Source: Bacteroidota bacterium
GTDB taxonomy: Bacteria > Bacteroidota > Bacteroidia > Bacteroidales > FEN-979
Length of the DNA: 64,000 nucleotides
NCBI GenBank assembly: GCA_026391805.1
Contig: JAPLDJ010000010.1
Location: 124,001-188,000 of the forward strand
Reading direction: 5' to 3'
In this document: positions 1 to 9,372 of the stretch, piece by piece
Layout of the letters: each line of letters begins with the position of its first letter
How positions within the stretch are numbered: position 1 is the first letter of the stretch
Position numbers and translations under genes: made by a program
Notes under the pieces: model-generated
Database searches by the model: none
The model's input: the letters and a program-made list of their open reading frames with translations, nothing else
What the model was told of the DNA's origin: nothing

Positions 1-2672
1 ACGGCACGGTTGATTATTTTTATCAGAGCAAGATCTATAACAGATTGAACATGCCATTTCTGGATTCCCTTAAAGGCACTTCCTTCTTTCGCGATTATTG
101 TGAGGGTGCTGATAAAACAGTTGTTTTTTATAATAACCATTACGAAATTCTTGTCATAGACCATAACAAACATGTCACGAGGTATGATCTTAATTCTAAA
201 TTCCGTGACCAACCTAATCCGGGGCAATTATGTTATCTGTCAAATTCACCGGATGGCGGATATCTTCTCTGGGGTGGAAATGGCATATATCATATGAAAA
301 AACTATCGGAGAAGCCTACCCGGGTTTTTATTTACAATGGTGTGGAAAACATATTTCCTGCAGATAACAAGGACTATTATTTGAACATTCCTGATCGGGG
401 ACTTTTTTTATTCAACGGGACATCCATTTCAGCATCCATCCAGCTACCTTTCAAAGTCCCTTATTCAATAATTAAAGTCAAATCGGTAATGAAAGACAAC
501 GAAGGCTTTTTATGGATAGTTACATTCGATGAAGGAACCTTCTGCATGAAAAATGACCGGGTAATTCACCATTTTGACATACAGGAAGGGCAGGCAATTA
601 TACAGGATAACGAAAATAACATCTGGATCAGCTCAATGAACAGCGGTATATACAAGATCAATCCCAATATTCTTAAGCACCAACACTTATCTGTAAGTTC
701 ATTCCAAAACAGAGGAGTTACGACACTCTTTTCTGATCCTGATGATGGTATCTGGTTCACGAATGGTAAGCAACTCTACTTGATGAAGAATGGTAAAGTC
801 AGGCTGTTCAATGCTGAGATTCCATTGAATTCCCTGAACCTCATCTTCAAAATCAATGATCTTCTGATTGCTGGCGAAAAAGGATTTAAACTGTTTCTTT
901 TTGATGGGATCCGATCGGATAAGTTTTTACCGGATATTAGTTGTAAACCGACAATTATCTGCCGTTTGGAAAACGAATCCTCGAAATGTCTGAAGAAGTT
1001 TTCTACGAATTCCGCACATGATCTTCTTGCATCATACGGTGGATTCAACATTCTGCTTTTCCGACCCCAAAAGCAACTGAAGCCGATAATGGATTTAAAT
1101 ATAAGTAAGAAGATATTCAATGTGTTTTTTAATCTTCGGGATGAACTTGTCATAAACTCCTGCGAGAATTTCATATTAAGGAATGATTCTGTGGTTCCGT
1201 TTGAAGAGTTGTCATTTCTGAATAATAAAGTCATTACGAATTATCTGGTTCTGAATAAAAAGGTGGAATTGTTCAATGTCGAGAACGACAGCATCTACCT
1301 TAAACGGGATCAGGAAATTGTTAACCTTACACAGGTTATCGGGTTGCCGGTTGAACTCCAGATCAGAAATATAACGTATGACGACCCGGTTTTATATTTT
1401 ACCACATTCCGGAACATTTACAAGATCGACAATCTCTTACCAGTCTTTGAAAAGAAGCCGGTCCGGCTTCAAATATTGGATATCAATTTCAGGAATATTC
1501 AGGATATTGTGGTCCGGAACGATTCACTGTACATTGCTTCTGATGACGGTTTGACAGTTATTCCCGAAAAAATAATCGATGAAATTCCTCCTCATACGCC
1601 TATTCCGTATATTCAATCCATCCTGGTCAATGACCACGAGGCTGATATTTCAAAAAATGAAATCATAATCGGTGGTTCGGCAAAAGCCAAATTTACTTTC
1701 AGTTGCATAAATTATTCCTCTTCGCCCGTGGTTTTTTCATATATGCTTGCAGGCATTGACAAGGAATGGACAATGGGAACTGCGCGAAGCATTGTTTACC
1801 AGGACCTGCCCAAAGGGGATTATGTTTTTAAAATGCGGGTACGAAAACCGACCGGGGCATGGAGTAACCCGGTTGAATATCACATACAGGTAAAAGCCGT
1901 TTTCTGGCGACATCCGTTATTTTTCACTGCACTTCTCTTAATCCTTACTGCAATTATTGTCATTTCTGTCATCCGGAGAAAGAATGCGCAGATCAGGCGC
2001 CGGGAGATCGACCACCAGCTTGTTACGCTTGAGCAGAAGGCGCTTCAGTCGATGATGAACCCGCATTTCATCTTTAATTCCCTCGGATCCATTCAGAATT
2101 ACCTCCTGCAGAAAAGAACAGGTGAAGCCGGGCTGTACCTTTCCCAGTTTGCCCGCCTGATACGGCAAAACCTTAATGCCATTAATACAGCCATGATCAA
2201 CCTCGAGGAAGAGGTTGACCGTCTGAAAAATTACCTTGACCTGGAGAAGATGCGGCTGGGTGATAAATTTGAATACCTGATTGAGATCGATGATGATATT
2301 GAACCCGATGAGGTCTACATTCCTTCCATGATCATCCAGCCCTTTGCCGAAAATTCGATCTGGCACGGGATTACGCCATTGGAGGAAAAGGGTTTGATTA
2401 ACATAAAATTTCAAAAGGAGTCTGAAATTTCCTTGAGGATCATCGTGGAAGATAACGGCATCGGGATGAAACAGTCAGAAGGCTACTCAGCAAAGTCCGA
2501 GAGCCATCTGCACCTTGGTATGGAGATGACACGCAAACGGCTGGATCTGCTCGGAAAGAAGTTTAATGTCCCTACCCGGATCGAATATTGTGATATGTTT
2601 CCCGGCAAACCCAATCCCGGCACCCGGGTCATCCTGATCGTGCCGTTCACTTACAGCGAGAACGTTAGCTGA
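1..2672 (+). CDS. Sensor histidine kinase with propeller and Y_Y_Y domains (5' partial)
   Basis: The frame is open from the first base of the window, so the start lies upstream; the TTG at 45 and ATG at 51 are not convincing starts. The N-terminal part holds beta-propeller repeats of the two-component-regulator type (for example WISSMNSGIYKI near nt 630). A Y_Y_Y-type Ig fold covers about nt 1720-1890, one membrane segment about nt 1910-1970, and then a LytS/YehU-type His_kinase domain with the phospho-acceptor motif MNPHFIFNSLGS (His near nt 2064) and a C-terminal HATPase (NSIWHG, DNGIGM). Such proteins sense extracytoplasmic ligands and usually pass phosphate to a LytTR response regulator; none is in the window. 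A tandem repeat starts directly after the stop codon. Confidence 0.9.
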   Translation, partial: GTVDYFYQSKIYNRLNMPFLDSLKGTSFFRDYCEGADKTVVFYNNHYEILVIDHNKHVTRYDLNSKFRDQPNPGQLCYLSNSPDGGYLLWGGNGIYHMKKLSEKPTRVFIYNGVENIFPADNKDYYLNIPDRGLFLFNGTSISASIQLPFKVPYSIIKVKSVMKDNEGFLWIVTFDEGTFCMKNDRVIHHFDIQEGQAIIQDNENNIWISSMNSGIYKINPNILKHQHLSVSSFQNRGVTTLFSDPDDGIWFTNGKQLYLMKNGKVRLFNAEIPLNSLNLIFKINDLLIAGEKGFKLFLFDGIRSDKFLPDISCKPTIICRLENESSKCLKKFSTNSAHDLLASYGGFNILLFRPQKQLKPIMDLNISKKIFNVFFNLRDELVINSCENFILRNDSVVPFEELSFLNNKVITNYLVLNKKVELFNVENDSIYLKRDQEIVNLTQVIGLPVELQIRNITYDDPVLYFTTFRNIYKIDNLLPVFEKKPVRLQILDINFRNIQDIVVRNDSLYIASDDGLTVIPEKIIDEIPPHTPIPYIQSILVNDHEADISKNEIIIGGSAKAKFTFSCINYSSSPVVFSYMLAGIDKEWTMGTARSIVYQDLPKGDYVFKMRVRKPTGAWSNPVEYHIQVKAVFWRHPLFFTALLLILTAIIVISVIRRKNAQIRRREIDHQLVTLEQKALQSMMNPHFIFNSLGSIQNYLLQKRTGEAGLYLSQFARLIRQNLNAINTAMINLEEEVDRLKNYLDLEKMRLGDKFEYLIEIDDDIEPDEVYIPSMIIQPFAENSIWHGITPLEEKGLINIKFQKESEISLRIIVEDNGIGMKQSEGYSAKSESHLHLGMEMTRKRLDLLGKKFNVPTRIEYCDMFPGKPNPGTRVILIVPFTYSENVS

Positions 2673-2939
2673 TTTCAGTCCTCAGTCCTCAGTCCTCAGT
2701 CTTCAGTCTTCAGTCATCCAGTATCCAGCATCTTGCATGCTGCATTTCTGTATTATCCCCAAAACCAGCCTGCCCCACCGCGGTTGCGATAGGGCAGGAG
2801 TCCACCAGCAAATAATTCCCTCCCGTTAATTGAAAAAAGTCAATTTATCAGGAAATGCAATTTTACAGCCATTTTGCATGAAAAACACGGCGATTGAGTG
2901 AACGGTGGGTTTCCTCTAGCTATCGGATGGAATCCGGCG
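2673..2939. repeat. Intergenic tandem heptamer repeat and GC hairpin
   Basis: Right after the TGA stop at 2672, the unit CCTCAGT (variant CTTCAGT) is repeated about six times (2674-2717). An imperfect inverted repeat follows at 2769-2798, with arms CCTGCCC and GGGCAGG. No gene is seen. Related CTCAGACC-type words occur at 19088-19121, 23588-23607 (other strand) and 43725-43750. Confidence 0.75.
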
Positions 2940-3797
2940 TCAAAGTGCTCTGATGGGCCTGACATGACATTTAATATTCTTACTTAGTACAGCAGTGTCT
3001 CCATTGGCAAAATTTAACCCCCAGGCGTTGTCCTTATCCGATTGACTCGAACTCCAGTAATCGGCATTCTCGAAACCACCAACCACAATTCTTTGCTGGT
3101 ACAGCAGTTTGAGTTCAAATTTTGATGGCAGGTACCAATCGCCCGTGTCATAGACCGTTCTCATCTTCCTGCAGATCCATGCGGCGGAAGCCGTATCGGA
3201 ACATAATTGAACAATGGCAAGAGTATATGAAAAACCTGCTCCGGGACCATCCTTGGTGGTATCAGGGATCAATGTGCCAGGACAACCCCAGGTTGCACCG
3301 GAACTTTCATCCGACAGGGCGGCCACAAGGCCTCTGACGCCCGCTGAATCGACATAAAAAACAACGCCTCCCCCGATTTTCTCTCCGACCGAAAATACCG
3401 GTGCCTTTAATGTCTTGAAAGTGGTCTCATCGCCATATGCCGTACCTTTTTTCGTCGTGACATAAGGCCGTAAATAATACATTGCGACAGATGCCAGGCC
3501 GTGAATGTTACCGATAAAGGCTTGCTTCCCATAGCCATTATTTGTGGTATCATTGCTAACAGTGGGCGACGGCCTGGTGCTCCAGCAAACTCCCTTCACA
3601 TTTATCGTGTCTTCGTCATCCGCAACAATGGTTACGTGAACGAGCGCGGAATTGTATGTGATGGAATAGACCGAATCGGTATTCAGCCTGTATCCGATCG
3701 TACAGCAGACTTTTTTGCAACCGGGGATCGATAAGAGAAAAAGTCCGGTGCCAAAAGTTATCATGATCAGTGAAATAATCCAATCTTTTCTGCTCAT
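2940..3797 (-). CDS. Lipoprotein with C-terminal DUF1566/Fibrobacter-type domain
   Basis: 285 residues. The N-terminus is a lipoprotein signal: a hydrophobic stretch followed by the lipobox LSIPGC, so the mature protein should be lipid-anchored at about Cys27. Residues about 35-130 resemble an Ig/fibronectin-like fold. The C-terminal half has the DUF1566-like pattern common in Bacteroidota and Fibrobacteres (GGGVVFYVD, DWYLPSKFEL, YWSSSQSDKDNAWGLNF, HVRPIRA), a C-type-lectin-like fold. It is the last gene of the surface-protein operon, 21 bp after the beta-barrel gene. Its function is not known; a surface-exposed binding or accessory lipoprotein is the best inference. Confidence 0.75.
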   Translation of the reverse strand: MSRKDWIISLIMITFGTGLFLLSIPGCKKVCCTIGYRLNTDSVYSITYNSALVHVTIVADDEDTINVKGVCWSTRPSPTVSNDTTNNGYGKQAFIGNIHGLASVAMYYLRPYVTTKKGTAYGDETTFKTLKAPVFSVGEKIGGGVVFYVDSAGVRGLVAALSDESSGATWGCPGTLIPDTTKDGPGAGFSYTLAIVQLCSDTASAAWICRKMRTVYDTGDWYLPSKFELKLLYQQRIVVGGFENADYWSSSQSDKDNAWGLNFANGDTAVLSKNIKCHVRPIRAL

Positions 3798-3818
3798 AGA
3801 TCCTCCTTTAACACTCTT

Positions 3819-5885
3819 TTACCATCTGACCTCAAATATTATCCTGCCTATAAACTCGTTATAGCTTTTGACGCACTCGATATTATTTTTAAAGGTATTT
3901 TTCTCCAGTTGGATTTCAAGATCTCCTCCCTTCCACATCTTCACGCGTGAATTCAGAAAATAACCCAGCTTATCCTGACCGGGGTTTTGTTTCGACCACA
4001 TGATCCCAAGCGAGTTCTGCCATCTCTCTTTGAAAGCATTGTAGGTCCCTTTCAGCATCAGGTTGAATATATCTTCATTCTGTTCAGAAATTTTTGATTG
4101 GGAATAATTTACGCTGAATTCAAAACTTAAGGGTATTACCATCGAAAAATTCTGGTTTAAGGAATAGGAGTTGGTCCTGGAGAGGTTTTTAGCGGTGTCT
4201 TTTACCAGGTTCCCGTACTGCCGGCAGAACATAACGGTGGTTGTGGCATCAAGGCTACCCATCTTATATTGGTAACCGGCCATGGCATTGACCAGGTAAG
4301 CTGAATTATCCTGGTTAAAATATTCCCCCCTCGTTTTCTGAAAATTCGGCATGTACATGGCCGTAAAAAAGGGGGCCTTCCGTAACCGTAAGCTGGCGCT
4401 GATCCCATATGCCTCCATCGTCGTGGTCCCGGCTTTCCATCCGATCAGGTTGTCCCTGCTGTGCCTGAAGAAAAACGACATCATAAGCTGGCGTTTTGCA
4501 AAACTCTGATCAATTCGGCCGTTGTATATCAACCTGTCGGCGATCAGGTTCGGATTGCCAAGCGTATGGTAGCCGGAACCGATTTTTTTTATTCCCGCGG
4601 TGATCGTGGTCGTACTCAGGTTCAATCCGATGTTGCCGCTGTAGGCGAAATCATAGGAGGAACTGGCATTCACATTAAAATATTTAACAAGCCCGGCAGA
4701 GATCCCCGAAATTTTCAGATCAAAATTCTCCGACTGCGTATTGTTTGTATAGAGTGAAGCAGCTGCCTCTCCCTCGATCGTGAATTTATTCTTAAAGAGA
4801 TTTAGTTTTCCTTCAGTTGCAAGGATATGATTGGAATGGGGATAGATGTACAACGAATCGCTGACAAGGCTATCCTGCAGTGAGCTCGCTTTATCTTCAA
4901 CCCGCAGATAGGAAAAATAAAGATGGCTTTCATTTTTCCTGCCCACTCCCAGCCTTACAAACAAAAGATTGCGCTTATAGGATGGGTCGGAAGTGCTGTT
5001 GATGTCGACTGCCCGATTTACCTTTCCCATTGCAAATGCTGCATAGAACAAGCCCGGGTTTAATTCAATGTTCGCCCCCGACACGGGGATCCCCTCAACT
5101 GTCAGCTCGCTGTAATTGGGCCTGCATTTCCCGATCTCCAGGGTGGGAAAGATGGAGAGAAATCGCCCCATTTTTGAATAGGCAACACCCTTGGCAAGAT
5201 CGGTAGCTTTTCCGGTAAGTTGTTGCGGGGATTTTACAAGAGACTGTGCCTGTTTGATCGCATTGTTGGCTTCCGCAAGTTTTGCTTTCACCTGTTCAAA
5301 CTTTGCTTTCGTCTTTGCGACTTTTGCTTCCGCCTGATCCAATTTGGATTTCGCCTTCCGTAAACGACTCTTGGCTATTGCTGAAGCAGTGTCTGAAAGA
5401 TTCTTTTTCTCCTTGTCATATTCCTTCATGGCTTCATCGCGCAGTTTGGTTTCATTCAGGAGGTCCGATTTCAGCAGGTCCTGGGTTTTTGTAAGATCAT
5501 CTTTGGCTTTGACCAATTCAGGAGGCAGTTTTGAAGTAGCAAAAGCTGTAGCTTTTTTTATTCCGTTGCTTTTCAGTGCCGCTGCATCCAGGTATATCCT
5601 GAAATTATTTATGCTTTGCTTGAATTTGCTTTGTTCCGTGGTGACAAAGAAACTGGCTGATATCGGAATATCATAAACTGTCAGTGTCATCTGCAGGTCA
5701 TCGAGCAGGTAAGATGGCGGAACTATCCCTTCTCCGCCCTGCAGGCTTATATACTGGCCGTTGATCCGGTTGGTTCCGTGGAACTGCACCGGGGACCCCG
5801 AGTTGCCCTGCCCAATCAGGATATCGGAATACATAATAAGAAACAGAAGGAGAATGAACCCGGTTATACTTGTTTTCAACGTCAT
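3819..5885 (-). CDS. Predicted outer-membrane beta-barrel protein with long coiled coil
   Basis: 688 residues with a signal peptide (cleavage near IGQG, about residue 26). Residues about 125-220 form an Ala/Lys/Glu-rich stretch with heptad character (words such as KAKSKLDQAEAKVAKTKAK), a strong coiled-coil candidate. The rest, to the C-terminus, alternates aromatic and polar residues like beta-strands of an outer-membrane barrel and ends in FEVRW, an aromatic end typical of barrel proteins. It lies 18 bp after the DUF11 giant protein and 21 bp before the lipoprotein. I do not recognise a named family. By context it may anchor or export the giant proteins encoded upstream in the operon (inference). 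Confidence 0.6.
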   Translation of the reverse strand: MTLKTSITGFILLLFLIMYSDILIGQGNSGSPVQFHGTNRINGQYISLQGGEGIVPPSYLLDDLQMTLTVYDIPISASFFVTTEQSKFKQSINNFRIYLDAAALKSNGIKKATAFATSKLPPELVKAKDDLTKTQDLLKSDLLNETKLRDEAMKEYDKEKKNLSDTASAIAKSRLRKAKSKLDQAEAKVAKTKAKFEQVKAKLAEANNAIKQAQSLVKSPQQLTGKATDLAKGVAYSKMGRFLSIFPTLEIGKCRPNYSELTVEGIPVSGANIELNPGLFYAAFAMGKVNRAVDINSTSDPSYKRNLLFVRLGVGRKNESHLYFSYLRVEDKASSLQDSLVSDSLYIYPHSNHILATEGKLNLFKNKFTIEGEAAASLYTNNTQSENFDLKISGISAGLVKYFNVNASSSYDFAYSGNIGLNLSTTTITAGIKKIGSGYHTLGNPNLIADRLIYNGRIDQSFAKRQLMMSFFFRHSRDNLIGWKAGTTTMEAYGISASLRLRKAPFFTAMYMPNFQKTRGEYFNQDNSAYLVNAMAGYQYKMGSLDATTTVMFCRQYGNLVKDTAKNLSRTNSYSLNQNFSMVIPLSFEFSVNYSQSKISEQNEDIFNLMLKGTYNAFKERWQNSLGIMWSKQNPGQDKLGYFLNSRVKMWKGGDLEIQLEKNTFKNNIECVKSYNEFIGRIIFEVRW

Positions 5886-5903
5886 GACACCACCCGTTTG
5901 TCC

Positions 5904-8900
5904 TTATTTCCCTTCCGGAGGTTGCGAACTTTTAATGATTTTGATCAACGTGTCCGGAGTGTTATAGCCCGCGGCACCGGCGGAATCGCTTTGATACCTG
6001 CCTTCGGGATACATAATTCCTTTGACCGGGGATTCCGGAAGTTTTAAATTGCTCCCTGGCTTTGCCTTTTTTTCCTTTTTCCCCTTCTGCTTCGGCATGT
6101 CAATTTTCCCGTTATCCTTTTCCTTCCCTTTGACGGGCTGAACCTGACCATTACCCTGCCATGGCTCCGGATAGACGGTGTAGCAGATCAGCGTGTCGCA
6201 TGTTCTGCAGGTTGTATCGGTGAATGACCACCTGACGCAGAAATTGATGGTGTCCTTGCAGCATTGATTCGGGAACACTTTGGGGAAAACGATCCGGAAA
6301 TAGACCTCTTCACTGCTCAGGTATTTCCGCGACACATACTGACCATTGACCATCTTATGCCATACAAGCTCGCGCAAACTGCCGCTGAATGGCGATCCCG
6401 CGTATGTGTTCAAATACGGGCTGACCCATGAACCATTCGGAGGATTCCAGTCGATCTGTGAAGTCTGGTAAGGCCCGGGATTGTTGGTAGGCAACATGCT
6501 ACCGAAAAAGATGTTGGATGGTACGCACCTTTCACAACCTGCTTGTTCATTCATGTAAAAATTCACCATGGCAGCTTTGATCTCATAGAGCCGATCCGGA
6601 GCAGTCGTCAGGGTTGTTTTCACATACCAGTTTTGACCCATCTTCACAACAGAATTTGGAGATATATCAATTTTAACATCTTTACAACAATTGTCACAGG
6701 AACTTTCATGTTTGATGGCAGAAGTCAAGCATGCCACATCCGATTCCCAGGGCGTTGGTTTGACAATCTGCTGAACATTATCAATAAAGTAGTACCCTGT
6801 TGATGTTACAGCGAAACTATTGCATGCTTTTAAACCATAGGATGTGCCAGGCGAGATTTGTACTTTATAATCCAGGGTCAGTTCATCACCTGGTTGTAAT
6901 TTGGTAATGGGTAAATTAGTAATAGGAGCTATTTTATATGTATAATTCGAGCCAAATTCAAATTTTACATTCCTGAGATTACCGTTAGTATTCCAACTTC
7001 CGGGTGTACAATTTGTCGTAATTCCAAGTTCGGGAATGCAAACTTTCAGATCATTATTCACCTTGACAGTGGGGTACGGATTGTTGGATGAAGGTGCGGG
7101 TACATTATTTACTTTTATATCCGGAAGGGTACCATACGGTGAATTTAATGTTGTAGAATAGGTGAGATCAAACTGACTCCCCCTGTTATTTGGATTATTC
7201 CTGTCCAGTATCATCCTGTCATCTGCAGGGCCATATCCAAAGTTTATCGGTAGGAGGTCAAATAAAATTACATCACTGACAGGATAATTGGAGTTGTTTT
7301 TATACCAAAGCCTGTACATGACCACATCTCCGGGGGCAGCAGATGCAGATTTGCTCCAGGTGACCCCATTATCGACACTGATGAATTTTTCAGCCTTTGC
7401 TTCTGACTTGCTGGTTACAGTAACGTATACAGTGTTTGATTCCTGCTTGGGCACCACAAGATTGCCGCCGCTTACGGTAAAGAAATTTGGCACGCTGCCG
7501 GCCAGGGCCAATTGATTAACTATGACATCATACTCTATGATATAATAGGGTACGCCATTGACATCGCAGCCATAGACCCAATTGTACAATTTACAGTTTT
7601 GTGAAATCGGGGGTAAAATCCACTTCAGGTCTTGCCCGGCATGATTTGGTTGAGGTGTCACGGGGGGCCAGCTGTTTGTAACACCACTGGTCGAGATCAA
7701 ATAGTTTTCGCCATTGGCATAATCAAAATTGGAGCTTAAATGATCCGTAATTATTGCACCGGTCAGGGGCCCGCTTCCGATATTTTGTATTCTCAGGCTG
7801 AACCTTACTTTATCACCATATTTATACGATGGTTTTGGGTCGACCACAGATTTAAGTAAACAGAGTTTAGGCTCCTCTTTTGCAATCGTAAATGAGACCT
7901 CCGAAAAATCAGGCGCTAAATTGGAAGCAGGGTCATACGTTATGTCCATTCTGTTGTTTACCGGGGTACCGACAGGATTATTTTTAACGGTAAAATAAAG
8001 ATCAATGCCATACGTCCCGCCTGACTTGAGTTGATTGCTAAAAATTATGACCTTGATGGTTTTTATGATCCCGACGGTATTAGGATCGGCAAGAGTGGGC
8101 CAGGAAAATGAATTTGATGCAGGAACATTTACTATTTGAGGAACACCGCTAATACCTGTAACAAAAAGTTTACACAGCAATGGATTTGAATTATAATAGG
8201 CCGTATTAAAGCCGATACTGGTAACATCTACCTCATTCGGTATGTTATCAATAACAGTAGCTTCAGGAAGCGGGTTATTCCCGCTATTGGTAACCAGCAA
8301 CCTGTAAAAACCGTTGCATCCCGGAACAGGGTTCTCTAAATGAAGCTCTTTGCCAACCTTGCCACCCGGTGCCGCAGCCTCAAACACTACGTCAATGCAA
8401 CTCGTGTTGCTCGTAACGGTTTTACCGCATGAAGTTGCAGTGTAACTTGCGCAATTATGAGCCGTTGCCCCGGCCGGGAAAGTGAGAGCAGGATAATCGA
8501 TTTTATAACTGAATTGAACAGTTGGTGTCTCATCAGACGAAGGTAAAAAAGGGATCGTAATTTGAATATTAGGACTTGCGGCCAGGGAATTATCAGTAAT
8601 CACCGGAGCGCCTGTAGTGCAATTGACAAAGAGGACCTGGAAGCTGCCTGGTACGTAGGTAGCGCCTGCCGGGAAATAATCAGTGACAATAATGGTGCTC
8701 AGGTTTTGCTGGCCGTTTTTATTATAGTAAAACGGGGCTGGTTTTGATAAAGTCAAATAGTATTCAACAGGGTACCCGACTGCTGCATGATATTGACCGT
8801 TTTTGGGCAATGGTGAGGATTTGGTAATAATAAAAGGATTATCAACGGCAACAGCAGTAACCCTTATGATTGCGGTTTTAAGTCCGGGATCGGGTATCAC

Positions 8901-9362
8901 GTGTTTGCCTGTAGATGGTATAGTTGTCATAACACAGCTATTATCGGCGAAATCTCCATCACAGGTTGTTCCGGCCGGGAAACTCACATCTATACGGAAA
9001 TAATACATCCCCGGCTTCTTGTTTCCAACAGGCACCGTATAGGTTACTTTTGTTGATGTTGCTGTCGGGGGGCTGATTACAACGTCGGGATCAGTGCTGC
9101 TTGCTACAATTAACGGTTTAGGGATCTCATCTGTGATGATAATTACGGTCGCGGGGTCCACGCTGTCGGGGATGGTGTAGAAAATCGAATAATTGAAAGG
9201 AACACCTGAATATTCGGTAGTGACACTAACCCATTTCTTGAGGATAAATCCATTCACACGTACCTCTGATTCCTGGGGGGTGCGGTTAACCGGAGGAAAG
9301 GATGCACAATAACCTGCCCAGCAAAAGCCCAATATGAAAAGTACTGTTATTGCCTTTTTCAT
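5904..9362 (-). CDS. Giant secreted DUF11-repeat protein with C-terminal Cys-rich module
   Basis: 1152 residues with an N-terminal signal peptide (hydrophobic core, cleavage near YCAS). Several DUF11-type Ig-like repeats are visible, each with words such as VIDNIPNEV, ITDHLSSNFDY and LFDLLPINFGY, which belong to the conserved-repeat family of bacterial surface proteins. Residues about 887-1066 hold a Cys-rich module (CDNCCKD ... GCERCV ... CCKDTINFC ... SFTDTTCRTCDTLIC) also found in the two genes upstream in the operon. A basic, Lys-rich tail follows. No T9SS sorting domain is seen at the C-terminus. It is probably a cell-surface or matrix structural protein; its ligand is unknown. Confidence 0.75.
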   Translation of the reverse strand: MKKAITVLFILGFCWAGYCASFPPVNRTPQESEVRVNGFILKKWVSVTTEYSGVPFNYSIFYTIPDSVDPATVIIITDEIPKPLIVASSTDPDVVISPPTATSTKVTYTVPVGNKKPGMYYFRIDVSFPAGTTCDGDFADNSCVMTTIPSTGKHVIPDPGLKTAIIRVTAVAVDNPFIITKSSPLPKNGQYHAAVGYPVEYYLTLSKPAPFYYNKNGQQNLSTIIVTDYFPAGATYVPGSFQVLFVNCTTGAPVITDNSLAASPNIQITIPFLPSSDETPTVQFSYKIDYPALTFPAGATAHNCASYTATSCGKTVTSNTSCIDVVFEAAAPGGKVGKELHLENPVPGCNGFYRLLVTNSGNNPLPEATVIDNIPNEVDVTSIGFNTAYYNSNPLLCKLFVTGISGVPQIVNVPASNSFSWPTLADPNTVGIIKTIKVIIFSNQLKSGGTYGIDLYFTVKNNPVGTPVNNRMDITYDPASNLAPDFSEVSFTIAKEEPKLCLLKSVVDPKPSYKYGDKVRFSLRIQNIGSGPLTGAIITDHLSSNFDYANGENYLISTSGVTNSWPPVTPQPNHAGQDLKWILPPISQNCKLYNWVYGCDVNGVPYYIIEYDVIVNQLALAGSVPNFFTVSGGNLVVPKQESNTVYVTVTSKSEAKAEKFISVDNGVTWSKSASAAPGDVVMYRLWYKNNSNYPVSDVILFDLLPINFGYGPADDRMILDRNNPNNRGSQFDLTYSTTLNSPYGTLPDIKVNNVPAPSSNNPYPTVKVNNDLKVCIPELGITTNCTPGSWNTNGNLRNVKFEFGSNYTYKIAPITNLPITKLQPGDELTLDYKVQISPGTSYGLKACNSFAVTSTGYYFIDNVQQIVKPTPWESDVACLTSAIKHESSCDNCCKDVKIDISPNSVVKMGQNWYVKTTLTTAPDRLYEIKAAMVNFYMNEQAGCERCVPSNIFFGSMLPTNNPGPYQTSQIDWNPPNGSWVSPYLNTYAGSPFSGSLRELVWHKMVNGQYVSRKYLSSEEVYFRIVFPKVFPNQCCKDTINFCVRWSFTDTTCRTCDTLICYTVYPEPWQGNGQVQPVKGKEKDNGKIDMPKQKGKKEKKAKPGSNLKLPESPVKGIMYPEGRYQSDSAGAAGYNTPDTLIKIIKSSQPPEGK

Positions 9363-9372
9363 TTTTGCAGGT

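Noticed and set aside
2674-2740. Possible CRISPR array from short repeats
   Set aside because: The units are 7 bp, directly tandem and without spacers; no cas gene is in the window.
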